A DNA stretch of 64,000 nucleotides from CAZQKW01 sp964594075 (GTDB lineage: Bacteria > Desulfobacterota > WTBG01 > CAIYCZ01). The notes beneath the pieces are model-generated. The model saw nothing but the letters and a program-made list of their open reading frames with translations, had not been told where the DNA came from and made no database searches. The position numbers were made by a program, and so were the translations under genes. Below, in pieces: positions 43,979-53,254 of this stretch (positions within the stretch are counted from its first letter, which is position 1; each line of letters opens with the position of its first letter). The DNA is taken from the NCBI GenBank assembly GCA_964594075.1, contig CAZQKW010000012.1:1-64000 (forward strand). The letters run 5' to 3'.

Positions 43979-44928
43979 GGCGCACCTCGTAGTGTGGCAA
44001 GCAGATTCAAAAAATCTTCCGGAGGAGGAGTCGTAAAATCAAGAATTGCTGAAGAAAGGGGATGGACAAATTTTAGGTAGCCAGCATGGAGCAGGGGGTG
44101 GTTTATTCCTTTGATTGCCTCTCTTACGGATGGCGTGCTTATTTCTTTAAGTCGTTTTGTAGAACCATACAGCGAATCTCCCAGAACCGGATGCCCCAGA
44201 TGTGACAGATGGACGCGAACCTGATGAGTGCGTCCCGTTTCAAGGGTTACTTCAAGCAGGGTTATGCCGAGAAACTCCTCTATGACCCGCCAGTGGGTAA
44301 TTGCCCGTTTTCCTTTTTTAGGCTGTGCGGACATCTTGGCGCGCGACTGCGGATGCCTGCCGATCAAAGTCTCAATGGTGCCTGAATCTTTTTCCATCGC
44401 ACCGTACACCAGCGCCTGATATTTGCGCACAATACTATGATCCTTAAACTGGGCACTTAAACCCTGATGCGCTGCGTCGTTCTTTGCCACCACCAGGATG
44501 CCCGAGGTCCCTTTGTCCAGCCTGTGCACAATACCAGGCCGCAACACGCCACCGATGCCGGAAAGGCTGGTGCAATGATATAAGAGCGCGTTGACCAGAG
44601 TGCCCGTGTAATTGCCGCATGCGGGATGGACCACCATGCCTGCCGGTTTGTTTACCACCACCAGGTCATTGTCTTCATAGAGTATAGTCAGTTGCAATGC
44701 CTCGGGCTGGCACTGGAGAGGAATCGGATCAGGAATTTCTATCACGCCCTGTTCGTCTAAACGGAGGCGATAGGACGCCTTGCGGACCATGCCGTTGATC
44801 TGCACGCGATGTTCCTGAATGGCCTTTTGCACCTGTGCGCGGGTCAGCAGCGCCTGCTGTTCTGCAAGAAAAACATCAAGTCTCTTGCCGACATCTTCGG
44901 CGCGCACTGTAAATGCTATTCTCTTCAC
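43975..44928 (-). CDS. RluD-family 23S rRNA pseudouridine synthase
   Basis: A 317-residue enzyme with an N-terminal S4 RNA-binding domain (about 12-75) and a catalytic domain whose motif HRLDKGTSGILVVAKND contains the active-site Asp. Family RluA/RluC/RluD; RluD is the most likely from length and order, with coaE following. It converts uridines in helix 69 of 23S rRNA if RluD. Confidence 0.92.
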   Translation of the reverse strand: MKRIAFTVRAEDVGKRLDVFLAEQQALLTRAQVQKAIQEHRVQINGMVRKASYRLRLDEQGVIEIPDPIPLQCQPEALQLTILYEDNDLVVVNKPAGMVVHPACGNYTGTLVNALLYHCTSLSGIGGVLRPGIVHRLDKGTSGILVVAKNDAAHQGLSAQFKDHSIVRKYQALVYGAMEKDSGTIETLIGRHPQSRAKMSAQPKKGKRAITHWRVIEEFLGITLLEVTLETGRTHQVRVHLSHLGHPVLGDSLYGSTKRLKEISTPSVREAIKGINHPLLHAGYLKFVHPLSSAILDFTTPPPEDFLNLLATLRGAP

Positions 44929-44943
44929 CGCGAGAATATACCG

Positions 44944-45543
44944 TTACGTTTCAAGCAGTTCGGTATGCCAGTAGGAAAGATCTACCATGGTGAGGAACGG
45001 CTGCCATTCCTTGCGTTTAATCTCCTGAATTGGCACGCGCATGAAGGGAGACCAGCGGGGTTTGCGGGGCTGGGTTAATAATTTCATTGCAGCCTCGGCT
45101 GGGGTTCTGCCGCCCTTTTTTTTGTTGCATTGATAACAGGCACACACCACATTTTCCCATGTGCTCTTGCCCCCGTAAGAGCGCGGGATTACATGGTCAA
45201 TACTCAGCTCGTTGCGCGGAAAGGCTTTGCCGCAATACTGGCAGCGGTTTTTATCACGCCGAAAAATATTAATCCGCGTGAAGCGCACCTGCCCTTTGGG
45301 GATTTTATCGTAGGTAAGCAGCATGATAACCCGGGGAATACGTATCGTGCGATTAACAAGGCCTATGCTTTCATCGTGCGCGTAAACACTGAGTTGCGCC
45401 CAGCTCTCAAAATCAAAGGTTTTATATTGCTCGTCTATGGCTCTGGCTATGCCCTGATACAGCAAAATAAAAGCCCTGCGGACCGACGTAATATGCACCG
45501 GCAAAAATGATCTGTTGAGAACTAATACGCTGGTATTAAGCAT
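44944..45543 (-). CDS. HNH endonuclease family protein
   Basis: A 199-residue protein. The HNH core is CQYCGKAFPRNELSIDHVIP with zinc cysteines CQYC and CYQC and H of the DH pair, ending YQCNKKKGGRTPAEA. The N-terminal region VLVLNRSFLPVHITSVRRAF is the pattern of widespread stand-alone HNH proteins of unknown role. No restriction partner is seen. It precedes the rluD-like gene in the same direction (15 bp gap). Confidence 0.88.
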   Translation of the reverse strand: MLNTSVLVLNRSFLPVHITSVRRAFILLYQGIARAIDEQYKTFDFESWAQLSVYAHDESIGLVNRTIRIPRVIMLLTYDKIPKGQVRFTRINIFRRDKNRCQYCGKAFPRNELSIDHVIPRSYGGKSTWENVVCACYQCNKKKGGRTPAEAAMKLLTQPRKPRWSPFMRVPIQEIKRKEWQPFLTMVDLSYWHTELLET

Positions 45544-45587
45544 AATGATATAAAATAAAACAATCTTACTTATTGGTCAACAAAAGT

Positions 45588-47045
45588 TTATTCGCCCTCC
45601 CGGGAAATAGCCTGGTTTTTCTCTTGGCCTTGGCCCAACATGTTGACAATACTTTTAGTTATCAAACGCGGCTCTTCGGGAAACAATGTCCGCATATCAA
45701 GGATAACCCGGTCTTTGGTGATGCGCGAGATTACCGGCGGCGTGCTTGCGCGCAGCCGGCTTTCAAATTCCATTGTGGACATCGTCTGCGGCTGAAGCGA
45801 GACAACCCAAGTGGGAAAATCTTGCACCGGATACGAACCCCCGCCGATTTTTGAAATGTCCTTGGCAACAGATATGTCAAGTGGCACACGGCACTTTCTC
45901 AGTTCTCGCGCCATCGCCTGGGCCCGCTTTTTTAATGTGTTTTCAGGGATTGTGAGCATGTGCAAAACCGGGATACGGGTTCGATAACCAGCATCGAAAC
46001 AATACAGTCTGAGTGTCTGCTCTAAAGCAGCCAGCGTCAGTTTGTCGATACGCAGAGCGCGGGCAAGCGGATTTCGGGCGATACGCTTAAGATAATCCGC
46101 TTTTCCAAGAATGATACCCGCCTGCGGGCCGCCCACCAGTTTATCACCGCTAAAGGTTATAATATCAACCCCCTGCTGCACGGCCTCCTGAACCGTAATT
46201 TCATCCTTGAGTTCCGCTGGCCTATCCGTCATCAAATTTCCGCTTCCCATATCAAACATAAGCGGGATGTGAAATGCCGCACTCAATTCCCGCAGCGCCG
46301 GCAATCCGACCTCTGTTGTAAAGCCAATGATTTTATAATTGCTGGGATGAACCTTAAGAATGGCTGCGGTCTGTTCATTAATGGCGGCGCGGTAATCTCT
46401 TAGATGAGTTCGGTTGGTTGTTCCCACCTCCCGCAGACGGGCACCGCTGTATTCCATAATCTCGGGTATTCTGAAAGAGCCGCCAATCTCAATCAATTCG
46501 CCTCTGGACACAATCACTTCTTTGCCGTGCGCGAGCGTGCTGAGACATAATAGCACTGCGGCTGCATTATTGTTTACCACCAACGCATCCTCTGCGCCGC
46601 TGAGATTCTGTAATATCTCTTGCACATGGCTGTGTCGGGAGCCTCGTTCCCCCCGCATAACGTCAAACTCAAGGTTATTATACCGCCGCGCCACTTCAAC
46701 CATTGCCTCTATTGCTTGTTCCGCAAGTGGTGCCCGTCCCAGGTTTGTATGGATTACCACGCCCGTTGCATTGATTACTCTGGTAAGAGACGACGTGCCT
46801 GCTTTTTGCAAACGATCCAGCACCTGCTGTTGAATTGTCTCCATACTTAGCACCTCTTCGGCAGAAACCGCGGGTGCTGTTGTCAGAAGGTGTTTTCGCT
46901 TTTCAGCAAGCAGTGTCTGCACCGCCCTGAGCACCGCAGAACGGTGAACCTGCTTGCAGACCTGCTGAATTTCTGGCGTATTCAGTATTTCACCAACAGA
47001 GGGAATGTTTCTAAGATATCCGCGTTTATTGTTTAATTTGTGCAT
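45588..47045 (-). CDS. selA: L-seryl-tRNA(Sec) selenium transferase SelA
   Basis: A 485-residue PLP enzyme that converts seryl-tRNA(Sec) to selenocysteyl-tRNA(Sec) with selenophosphate. It has the PLP lysine in TFSGDKLVGGPQAG (K302) and the N-terminal helical domain with INATGVVIHTNLGRAPL. This shows that the organism makes selenoproteins, so a UGA may be sense in some genes. SelB, SelD and tRNA-Sec are not in the window, and selB is often adjacent, so its absence is notable. Confidence 0.94.
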   Translation of the reverse strand: MHKLNNKRGYLRNIPSVGEILNTPEIQQVCKQVHRSAVLRAVQTLLAEKRKHLLTTAPAVSAEEVLSMETIQQQVLDRLQKAGTSSLTRVINATGVVIHTNLGRAPLAEQAIEAMVEVARRYNNLEFDVMRGERGSRHSHVQEILQNLSGAEDALVVNNNAAAVLLCLSTLAHGKEVIVSRGELIEIGGSFRIPEIMEYSGARLREVGTTNRTHLRDYRAAINEQTAAILKVHPSNYKIIGFTTEVGLPALRELSAAFHIPLMFDMGSGNLMTDRPAELKDEITVQEAVQQGVDIITFSGDKLVGGPQAGIILGKADYLKRIARNPLARALRIDKLTLAALEQTLRLYCFDAGYRTRIPVLHMLTIPENTLKKRAQAMARELRKCRVPLDISVAKDISKIGGGSYPVQDFPTWVVSLQPQTMSTMEFESRLRASTPPVISRITKDRVILDMRTLFPEEPRLITKSIVNMLGQGQEKNQAISREGE

Positions 47046-47147
47046 AGGCGTTTTGAGGGAATGGCAAACTATTGATTTGTATGTTCAGTTTTTACCACAG
47101 AACCTTTTTCGGCGCAATTCAAAATATATTGATTTATCTTTATTTAA

Positions 47148-47176
47148 TTGACTTTACGTAACAGGTTGCATAGAAT
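47148..47176 (+). promoter_or_regulatory. Promoter of the sugar epimerase gene
   Basis: TTGACT (47148-47153), a 17 bp spacer and TAGAAT (47171-47176) lie 35 bp before the ATG. Confidence 0.6.
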
Positions 47177-47210
47177 GTTTTTATAAAAAATTTATCATGA
47201 TGAGATCAAT

Positions 47211-48143
47211 ATGAAAATTGTGCTCACCGGAGGAGCTGGTTTTATCGGTTCACATATTGCAGATGTGCTGGTCAGTGAAGGTCATAAACTGACGGTCATT
47301 GATAACCTGTCATCCGGCAAAATAGACAATGTACCCCCGCTGGCTACGTTCTACCAGTGTGACATTTTAGACCCTTTGCTGGGAGATATTTTGAAACAGG
47401 AGGCACCTGAGGTTATTATCCATCATGCCGCCCAGATATCAGTGCGCCGCTCGGTTGAAGATCCCCTTCTGGACATGGAAATCAACATCAAGGGCACCCT
47501 TCATCTTCTGCACCATGCGGTGCGGTGCACTGTTAAAAAATTCATCTTTGCTTCAACCGGCGGCGCTATTTACGGCGAGCAGGATTATTTTCCGGCAACT
47601 GAAGACCACCCCCAGCGCCCCGTCAGTCCCTATGGCATAGGTAAACTTGCCGCTGAAAAATACTTGTTTTATTATAAAAAGACTTACGGTCTATCCTATG
47701 TTGCCCTGCGCTATAGCAATGTGTACGGACCGCGGCAGGATCCCCATGGAGAGGCCGGCGTGGTGGCCATTTTTACTGAAAAAATGCTGAATAGCGGGAC
47801 CCCAGTTATTAATGGTTCCGGAGCGCAGACCCGTGATTTTGTTTTTGTAAGAGATGTTGCCCGCGCAAATCTTCTTGCTTTAAACAGTGATTTTTCCGGT
47901 GAGCTTAATATTTCCACGGGCAAAGAAACATCGGTCAATGCATTGTTTTATGCGCTCCAAACCATTACCCGATCCACTGCCAGTGAAAAACACGGCCCCC
48001 CGATCCCCGGAGAACAGATGCGCAGTGTTATATCCTATGCAAAAGCCCATCAGGTGCTGGGGTGGCAGCCCAGAACCTCTCTTGAACAGGGTTTGCAGGA
48101 AACGGTTCATTATTTTAAGGAAAAACGTTCCGTGCATTGCTGA
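47211..48143 (+). CDS. NAD-dependent sugar epimerase, GalE-like
   Basis: A 310-residue extended short-chain dehydrogenase. GGAGFIGSHIADVL at the N-terminus binds NAD, the Ser-Thr site is ASTGGAIYGEQ, and the catalytic YGIGK is at about residue 141. The layout and residues (YSNVYGPRQDPHGEAGVVAIF) are those of UDP-glucose/UDP-GlcNAc 4-epimerases (GalE/WbpP-like). The product likely supplies a UDP-sugar for surface glycans. Single gene with own promoter; small genes follow. Confidence 0.88.
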   Translation: MKIVLTGGAGFIGSHIADVLVSEGHKLTVIDNLSSGKIDNVPPLATFYQCDILDPLLGDILKQEAPEVIIHHAAQISVRRSVEDPLLDMEINIKGTLHLLHHAVRCTVKKFIFASTGGAIYGEQDYFPATEDHPQRPVSPYGIGKLAAEKYLFYYKKTYGLSYVALRYSNVYGPRQDPHGEAGVVAIFTEKMLNSGTPVINGSGAQTRDFVFVRDVARANLLALNSDFSGELNISTGKETSVNALFYALQTITRSTASEKHGPPIPGEQMRSVISYAKAHQVLGWQPRTSLEQGLQETVHYFKEKRSVHC

Positions 48144-48180
48144 ATCGTTTTGCCTGACCTTGCCATTGTGGAGGCATACC

Positions 48181-48486
48181 GTGAAGGAACGGGAACACAA
48201 CTCCGGTTCGCAGAATATTATTAATTTAGAACAGATACGATTGCGAAAAAAATCCGGCATAATACAGGTCCTCAGAGATACCCGGGCAGCAGCCCAGTCC
48301 ATTGCTGAGCATATCTGTCTGATTTGCCGCGCCAAAAAAATGTGCGTCAATAAAACCGGTGTATGTGCTGCTTGTTATGACAACGTGCTCACCGATGAGG
48401 AAAAAAAGGTTGCTGATGAGGAAGCACAACACAAAATAATTAAAATTGTAGTTACTGATGACCGCTGGGAAACGCCGAAAGAGTAA
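48181..48486 (+). CDS. Small zinc-finger-like protein of unknown function
   Basis: A 101-residue protein from GTG 48181, with GGAGG 7 nt upstream. The start is chosen over a longer upstream frame that overlaps the epimerase gene. A four-cysteine finger C46-x2-C49-x5-C55-x6-C62-x2-C65 (CLIC...C...CAAC) is followed by an acidic/lysine-rich tail. I do not recognise a family. It overlaps the next gene by 29 bp. Confidence 0.65.
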   Translation: MKEREHNSGSQNIINLEQIRLRKKSGIIQVLRDTRAAAQSIAEHICLICRAKKMCVNKTGVCAACYDNVLTDEEKKVADEEAQHKIIKIVVTDDRWETPKE

Positions 48487-48862
48487 TGTGCTGGTTACGG
48501 CACTGGGCATTTTCGCTCTTTTTTGCATCGTAATCTGGTGGGGTGCGCCGCAGCATGCCGCCGCAGGGTGGTTCAAAAAGTCCGACCGGGAGCTGTTGCA
48601 CCAAGCGTTAACCAGCGAAAATCCCCGCACGGTAGAAAAATGCCTGGATACGTTCATAAAAAAGCACAATCATACCGCAGTCCTTCAGATAAAACATCAT
48701 GCTCGGACCATGCGTTTTGCCGCGCGAAGGAAACTAAATAGCGAACAAAGGCTCAATCCCGACAATGTGAAAAAACAGCTTGCTCCCTGGGTGCACATAG
48801 AACAGAAGGCGGATCTGTTTTTTAAGAGAACCGCCACAAACCAAAAGAATACGCCGCCATAA
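48458..48862 (+). CDS. Small exported or membrane-anchored protein of unknown function
   Basis: A 134-residue protein. Residues 1-30 are a basic stretch then a TM or signal helix (VLVTALGIFALFCIVIW). The rest is a helical, basic domain (ELLHQALTSENPRTVEKCLDTF). The ATG at 48458 overlaps the previous gene; GTG at 48488 is an alternative but would lose the basic start. No family is recognised. Confidence 0.5.
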   Translation: MTAGKRRKSNVLVTALGIFALFCIVIWWGAPQHAAAGWFKKSDRELLHQALTSENPRTVEKCLDTFIKKHNHTAVLQIKHHARTMRFAARRKLNSEQRLNPDNVKKQLAPWVHIEQKADLFFKRTATNQKNTPP

Positions 48863-48947
48863 ACGTAGCTGAACTGCCTGCAATGAAAAAAATAGTGTCT
48901 TTTATAGCGGATTATAGGATTGCCAATTCATTGTTTCAGAGGGCATT

Positions 48948-49604
48948 ATGAAAAAACTTTTTGCACTGATCGTAATGCTGTCGCTGTCTATCATGCTCTG
49001 TGCGACTCGGATGGCGTGTGCTGGGCATTACATAATCCAACTTACGAATGGGAAAGAGATTGTGGTTAAAAAATACTGGGATGATGGTAAAACAATTCGT
49101 TTTTATATGGACGGCGGCGCCGCTGGTATAGCAAAAAAAGATATTCAAGCCATAGTGCCGCTGACAGACAATGCGCAGCCAGAAATTGCCGGTGGCCATC
49201 TCATCACGTTGCCGGATAATTCAAGCGCAGAAGAGGACGTTAGAGAAGAGCGGGCCGGACGGGATCCTGATCAAAATAGCGAAAAACAACAGCTTGAACT
49301 GAGAGAAAAGATAGCCATTATAAAAACCAATATCGCGACGTTAAACGAACGAAAAAATAATTTGCAAAATCAGCGAGCCGTGGCGTTTGATGTCAAACTG
49401 AAGGCAGAAGAGCAGCTTGAAAAAGCGCGCAGCACGCCGTACATGACCACCGAAGACCGCAAGCAGGCGGAAGAAAGCGGGCAGCGAAAAATTATTGAAG
49501 CGGCCGAGCGTATTAAAAATTTTGATCAGGCCCTTGCTGATGTAGACGTGTTGTTGGGCAAACAGGAAGCGCTTTTAAAAACGTTGGAAGAACGGCTTCC
49601 CTGA
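48948..49604 (+). CDS. Exported coiled-coil protein
   Basis: A 218-residue protein with a Sec signal (about 1-25). After a short beta segment (HYIIQLTNGKEIVVKKYW, then TIRFYMDGGAAGIAKKDIQAI) there is a long charged coiled coil (about 110-218) with heptads of Leu and Glu/Lys. The first part looks like an SH3-like or DUF4124-type fold in periplasmic coiled-coil proteins. Function unknown. Confidence 0.65.
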   Translation: MKKLFALIVMLSLSIMLCATRMACAGHYIIQLTNGKEIVVKKYWDDGKTIRFYMDGGAAGIAKKDIQAIVPLTDNAQPEIAGGHLITLPDNSSAEEDVREERAGRDPDQNSEKQQLELREKIAIIKTNIATLNERKNNLQNQRAVAFDVKLKAEEQLEKARSTPYMTTEDRKQAEESGQRKIIEAAERIKNFDQALADVDVLLGKQEALLKTLEERLP

Positions 49605-49621
49605 TGGGTAGGTTATTTTTG

Positions 49622-49660
49622 TTTAAAAAAAGGCACAGGTTGTGTTAAATTTCCTGTGCC
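49622..49660 (-). terminator. Terminator after the small membrane protein gene
   Basis: Stem GGCACAGG (49632-49639) / CCTGTGCC (49653-49660), followed on the minus strand by TTTTTTT. It is strong and oriented for the leftward gene ending at 49690. Confidence 0.8.
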
Positions 49661-49689
49661 GTGCAACCCGGTTGGGAAATGAGCCAAGC

Positions 49690-49968
49690 CTATTCATTGG
49701 GCATAAAAATTAGAAACAGAATAAAAATTAAGGTCAGGCTCAACCCGAAAAACAGATATAAAATATCAAACAGTTGGAAATTTATCAGCGGAAATTGGAA
49801 TCCCTCGTTGATGCAGTTTGTTGAAAGCCCCCAATAGAAAACAAAAACAAATGTTACCAGAAGACCTAATTTCAAGCGTTCGGATATCAGACAAAGCAAA
49901 GCCACCACGCCAAGCAGCATGATTTCCCAGAGCGGAATAGTCAGTTGTAACGTCTTTAATGTTTCCAT
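49690..49968 (-). CDS. Small three-helix membrane protein
   Basis: A 92-residue protein with three hydrophobic spans (about 14-30, 33-49, 67-89). AAGGGG precedes the ATG and a strong terminator follows. I do not recognise a family. No functional clue from neighbours. Confidence 0.6.
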   Translation of the reverse strand: METLKTLQLTIPLWEIMLLGVVALLCLISERLKLGLLVTFVFVFYWGLSTNCINEGFQFPLINFQLFDILYLFFGLSLTLIFILFLIFMPNE

Positions 49969-50259
49969 AGTTTACCCCTTTTAAATTGTTGAGTTTATGG
50001 AATTTTTTAGCATTCAATTTTTTTGCAATCAATATGCCATTGAAATAATTTTTTATAATATATTGATTTAGCTTTCATATTTTTTTGGCGTTAGCTTCAG
50101 TGGCAGGGCAATCCGGAAACTTCTGGTATACATTTTTATAGCCGTGTAAAAAATTATACCGTGGCCTTATTGTTATTTTTCAGTCATTTATACTGAGATT
50201 AAACGACCAATAGCCGTCGGCATGTTGTGAATAAATTTCTTTAAGGGACTAAACAAGCA

Positions 50260-50628
50260 ATGGAAAAACAGGGAGCAGAAAAAAGGCGCTTTAAAAGAGG
50301 ACAATTGCAGATTGGCATCCGTTATACTATGCAAAAAAAATCTCGAAAAGGCTACATGACCAACCTTAGCTTAGGCGGGTGTCTTATGTATTGTCATTCT
50401 ACGAAACCCGTACAAATCAATGAGCCGGTTGAAATTTCCTTCAGGCTTAAGAATTCGGTGAATACAACAAAAGTCAGGGGAAAGGTGGTCCGGGTTCAGC
50501 CGTTCGAGAGAAGCGCACAGGAAATCAATTGTGCCCTCGGCATTGAATTTTTGGGCGTCAAAGAGGTGCAGAAAAGAGCCATCGAGAATTATATAAAACA
50601 ATTTCTTACTGATACGTTGCAGGAATAA
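50260..50628 (+). CDS. PilZ-domain c-di-GMP-binding protein
   Basis: A 122-residue single-domain PilZ protein. The c-di-GMP motifs are RRFKR (about 9-13; the RxxxR loop) and NLSLGG (about 35-40; the [D/N]xSxxG motif). The beta-barrel strands follow, with conserved GIEF near the end. Stand-alone PilZ proteins control motility or polysaccharide output by binding c-di-GMP. The gene is single, convergent with the DUF6599-like gene. Confidence 0.88.
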   Translation: MEKQGAEKRRFKRGQLQIGIRYTMQKKSRKGYMTNLSLGGCLMYCHSTKPVQINEPVEISFRLKNSVNTTKVRGKVVRVQPFERSAQEINCALGIEFLGVKEVQKRAIENYIKQFLTDTLQE

Positions 50629-50653
50629 TGCGAAAGAGAATTTAAACCGGAGG

Positions 50654-51637
50654 TTAGTGAGTCGCTGAAGCTTCTTTTATCTTTTTTAAATTCTGTATTA
50701 CCGTTGAGAGGAGCTGTGCGCCCTGTTCCGGGCTTGAAAGTTCTGTAATCGCCACAATAAAGCCACCCTGTCGCGCAACAATAACCGTTTTATGGTAAGG
50801 TTCTTGCCCAGAAAAACTACCATCTCCCACTGTTTTCTCCAGCCTAACCAGTGTGCCCTGGGATGCTATAAACTGTTCATAGCTTTCAAAAGCAATTCGA
50901 GCTGCTGAGGGAGATGGAAAAGGGATTATATAAGATTTAACTGTTTCACCGGCAATGCGGTATTCGCTCACCACTCCCCGCGGTAAAAAAGCATGACCTA
51001 AAATGCCCCCTACAAGATAATTTTCAGATCCGGGTACTCTGTGTGCGTCCGGGAAGATACGCAGCAGTGCGGGAGGCTTCAATGAGCCAGATATTTTTTG
51101 TGCAACCAGCCGCGCCGCGCGCTGAGGTATTGGTCTGCTTTTTTCACTCCTAATCCGGGCCTGAATTTCAACATAAAATCGGTCCTTGTAAAAAACCACA
51201 TACTGGTCATTGCCAAATGCTTCAGTGCCAATTTTTAATACACTGCTGGTGGGATCTTTTTTGGACATAAAAATGCCAAAAGCGCTCAGATCGCTTCCCA
51301 TGTCATACACATCAACAATCAGACTTTCCTGTGCATCTGTTGTATTGATGAATTCGGCGCCCTGCAGCTTTTTAAAACCGTATAGGATAAATTGGTCTGC
51401 TGCGCCGTCAATGTATTGATACAGAGTGCCCGCATCATATACATAGGGAGCCCCCTGCATCTCCCAGTCCTTCAATTCATCAGCGGAAGGTAGTTTGTCT
51501 GCGCGGTGTATGACCGGCCTTTTTTCCTCCTGTGCGGGAAGGGGTTCGCGCAGGCACAATAAAGCCATGCAACAACCCACGAGGATAAGCGCCAGTCGCT
51601 TCCTGCGATACCGTTCAGGCAAGGATTTCATGCGCAT
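50654..51637 (-). CDS. DUF6599-family exported protein
   Basis: A 327-residue protein with a signal peptide (about 15-35). The mature part has the DUF6599 features YVYDAGTLYQYIDGAADQFILYGF, then VDVYDMGSDLSAFGIFMS. These are exported proteins of unknown function. ATG 51637 follows AGAGGA; it overlaps the aldo-keto reductase gene by 23 bp. The coupling suggests the two work together, perhaps in periplasmic redox. Confidence 0.75.
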   Translation of the reverse strand: MRMKSLPERYRRKRLALILVGCCMALLCLREPLPAQEEKRPVIHRADKLPSADELKDWEMQGAPYVYDAGTLYQYIDGAADQFILYGFKKLQGAEFINTTDAQESLIVDVYDMGSDLSAFGIFMSKKDPTSSVLKIGTEAFGNDQYVVFYKDRFYVEIQARIRSEKSRPIPQRAARLVAQKISGSLKPPALLRIFPDAHRVPGSENYLVGGILGHAFLPRGVVSEYRIAGETVKSYIIPFPSPSAARIAFESYEQFIASQGTLVRLEKTVGDGSFSGQEPYHKTVIVARQGGFIVAITELSSPEQGAQLLSTVIQNLKKIKEASATH

Positions 51638-52823
51638 AGCGCATCCTCTGTGCTATGTTAATGCCGTGCACACAACGGCAGGTATGCTTTAGACAGCTCA
51701 GGCATGAAACCGCTTTTTCAGCATTGTCTAATGCCTGGTAGGTGGCGCGCGCTAACCTAGCGTCTCCATAACCTTCATAATACATAAGCGCACGGTTTAT
51801 GGTAGGAACCGCAGGCATATGTGCACAGGTCGCACGGCATCTGCCGCACCTGAGGCAATAGCGATCTTTTATGGCGTCATAATAGGTATTAAGCAGCTTG
51901 CGCTCTGTCCAGCCAATCTTTTTCCCAACAGCGCCGACGTTTTCCACCACCTGTTCCATATTCATCATTCCCGGGATTGCGCAATCCACAAAATCCTTTT
52001 GCAGCACCCAGGCAAGCGCCGCCTGATGAGGGCTCAAAGAGCCCTGATACGCATCTTTGTAGCCGCCAGCCTGGGTTTTCATGGCGATAATGCCAATGTT
52101 ATTTTTGCGCGCTCGCTGTAATGCTGCACAGTGCTCCTGAGGACTTTTAAAATTAAGCGCTGCCAGAAATACATCGTAACAGTTTGCCTTTATTCCGGCG
52201 TTTACCACCTCAACCAGGGTGCTTCCCTCATGAAATGAAATCCCGACAAAACGGGTTTTTCCTTCTTTTTTCATCTTTGCAAGAAATGCGAGCATCGGCT
52301 CATGAGTCGCCCATTCAGGCCGAACAATGTTATGCAGGAACAACACGTCCACATAATCGGTCTGCAGCCGCTTCAAACTCTGCGCCATTTTTTCTTCCAT
52401 GGTCGCAGGTTTTTCCATGGGAAACATTTCTTGAGTTCTCAAGCTGTACCAGGGAGCTATTTTCGTTGCGACAAAAACTTTTGATCTGCCGCATTCTTTG
52501 AGAAACCTGCCGAGCATCTCTTCGTTTCTGCCATACTGATACATCCACGCAGTATCAAAGTAATTAATGCCCACTTCAAGCGCCTTGAATAAGACCGCTG
52601 GATCGGTCAGCGTCATCACCCCAAAGCTCACTGCAGAAACTTTCATCCCGGTTTTTCCCAGTGTTCGGTATTCCATGGTCGCGGTTTCTTTTTCCCCGCG
52701 TATGGCAGTGGTTGCACTGCAAGCTGTTGGCACCTTTATTTTGTTAAACAGAAGACTCGCACCAGCAAGGCCAACGCTCATATTTTTAATAAACTGACGG
52801 CGTTCTGTTGCATGTTTTCTCAT
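51615..52823 (-). CDS. Tat-exported aldo-keto reductase with Fe-S C-terminus
   Basis: A 402-residue protein. The Tat signal ERRQFIK is at 7-13, with a hydrophobic stretch after it. The TIM-barrel aldo/keto reductase domain (about 47-320) has YFDTAWMYQYG (Tyr of the catalytic tetrad) and the LFLHN His region. The last ~70 residues carry CLRCGRCRATC and CLSCLKHTCRCVHG, eight or more Cys for two [4Fe-4S] clusters. Aldo-keto reductases with Fe-S tails are known in anaerobes, and the Tat signal would place this one in the periplasm. Substrate unknown. Confidence 0.88.
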   Translation of the reverse strand: MRKHATERRQFIKNMSVGLAGASLLFNKIKVPTACSATTAIRGEKETATMEYRTLGKTGMKVSAVSFGVMTLTDPAVLFKALEVGINYFDTAWMYQYGRNEEMLGRFLKECGRSKVFVATKIAPWYSLRTQEMFPMEKPATMEEKMAQSLKRLQTDYVDVLFLHNIVRPEWATHEPMLAFLAKMKKEGKTRFVGISFHEGSTLVEVVNAGIKANCYDVFLAALNFKSPQEHCAALQRARKNNIGIIAMKTQAGGYKDAYQGSLSPHQAALAWVLQKDFVDCAIPGMMNMEQVVENVGAVGKKIGWTERKLLNTYYDAIKDRYCLRCGRCRATCAHMPAVPTINRALMYYEGYGDARLARATYQALDNAEKAVSCLSCLKHTCRCVHGINIAQRMRYAHEILA

Positions 52824-52984
52824 AAAGACCTCTCTTTTAATGTTTATCAGCTTAATTAAATAGTTACGTTTTAAATTCAGTCGTGCCCATAGCAGGATTG
52901 TGGTTGTTCTTATTTTACAGATGAATTTGTCTCGCCGTGTCCGAATTTTGCAACGTCCTTTTCCTTGTCATGAAGAGAGCACGT

Positions 52985-53036
52985 GTCATTGCGCGAAAGC
53001 CAAAGCCCTGCAGTTCCACAAGGGGAAGGCAAGATC
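52985..53036 (+). repeat. Possible fragment of the dispersed GTCATTGCG repeat
   Basis: GTGTCATTGCGCGAAAGCC followed by GGCAAGATCC resembles a dispersed palindrome family (GTCATTGCGAG...GCAATC) seen in many bacterial genomes. Only one copy is seen here and it is imperfect. Confidence 0.25.
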
Positions 53037-53122
53037 CTTTTGACTCGGTATTTGTTTTAAATATGTAATATTAAAACCAATAAAGCAAAGAAAAACAGTG
53101 CCGCGGCAGAGAAAAACACCCA

Positions 53123-53167
53123 GACGTTTAATCATCCAATCAATAAAATATTTGGGAGAAAGTCCTG
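53123..53167 (+). repeat. Copy C of the dispersed promoter-linked element
   Basis: The core GGGAGAAAGTCCTG at 53154-53167 has one inserted base, and the upstream CGTTTA lies 23 bp before the core exactly as in copy B. It is 26 bp before TTGACA of the carB promoter. Confidence 0.65.
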
Positions 53168-53179
53168 TTAACATTCTCA

Positions 53180-53208
53180 TTGACACTAACCTGTAAAATC
53201 TATATCTT
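53180..53208 (+). promoter_or_regulatory. Promoter of carB
   Basis: TTGACA (53180-53185), a 17 bp spacer and TATCTT (53203-53208), 47 bp before the ATG. Confidence 0.65.
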
Positions 53209-53254
53209 CACTAAAACCTGAAATGTATGTTCACAAAAAAAGAAAGGAAACTAA

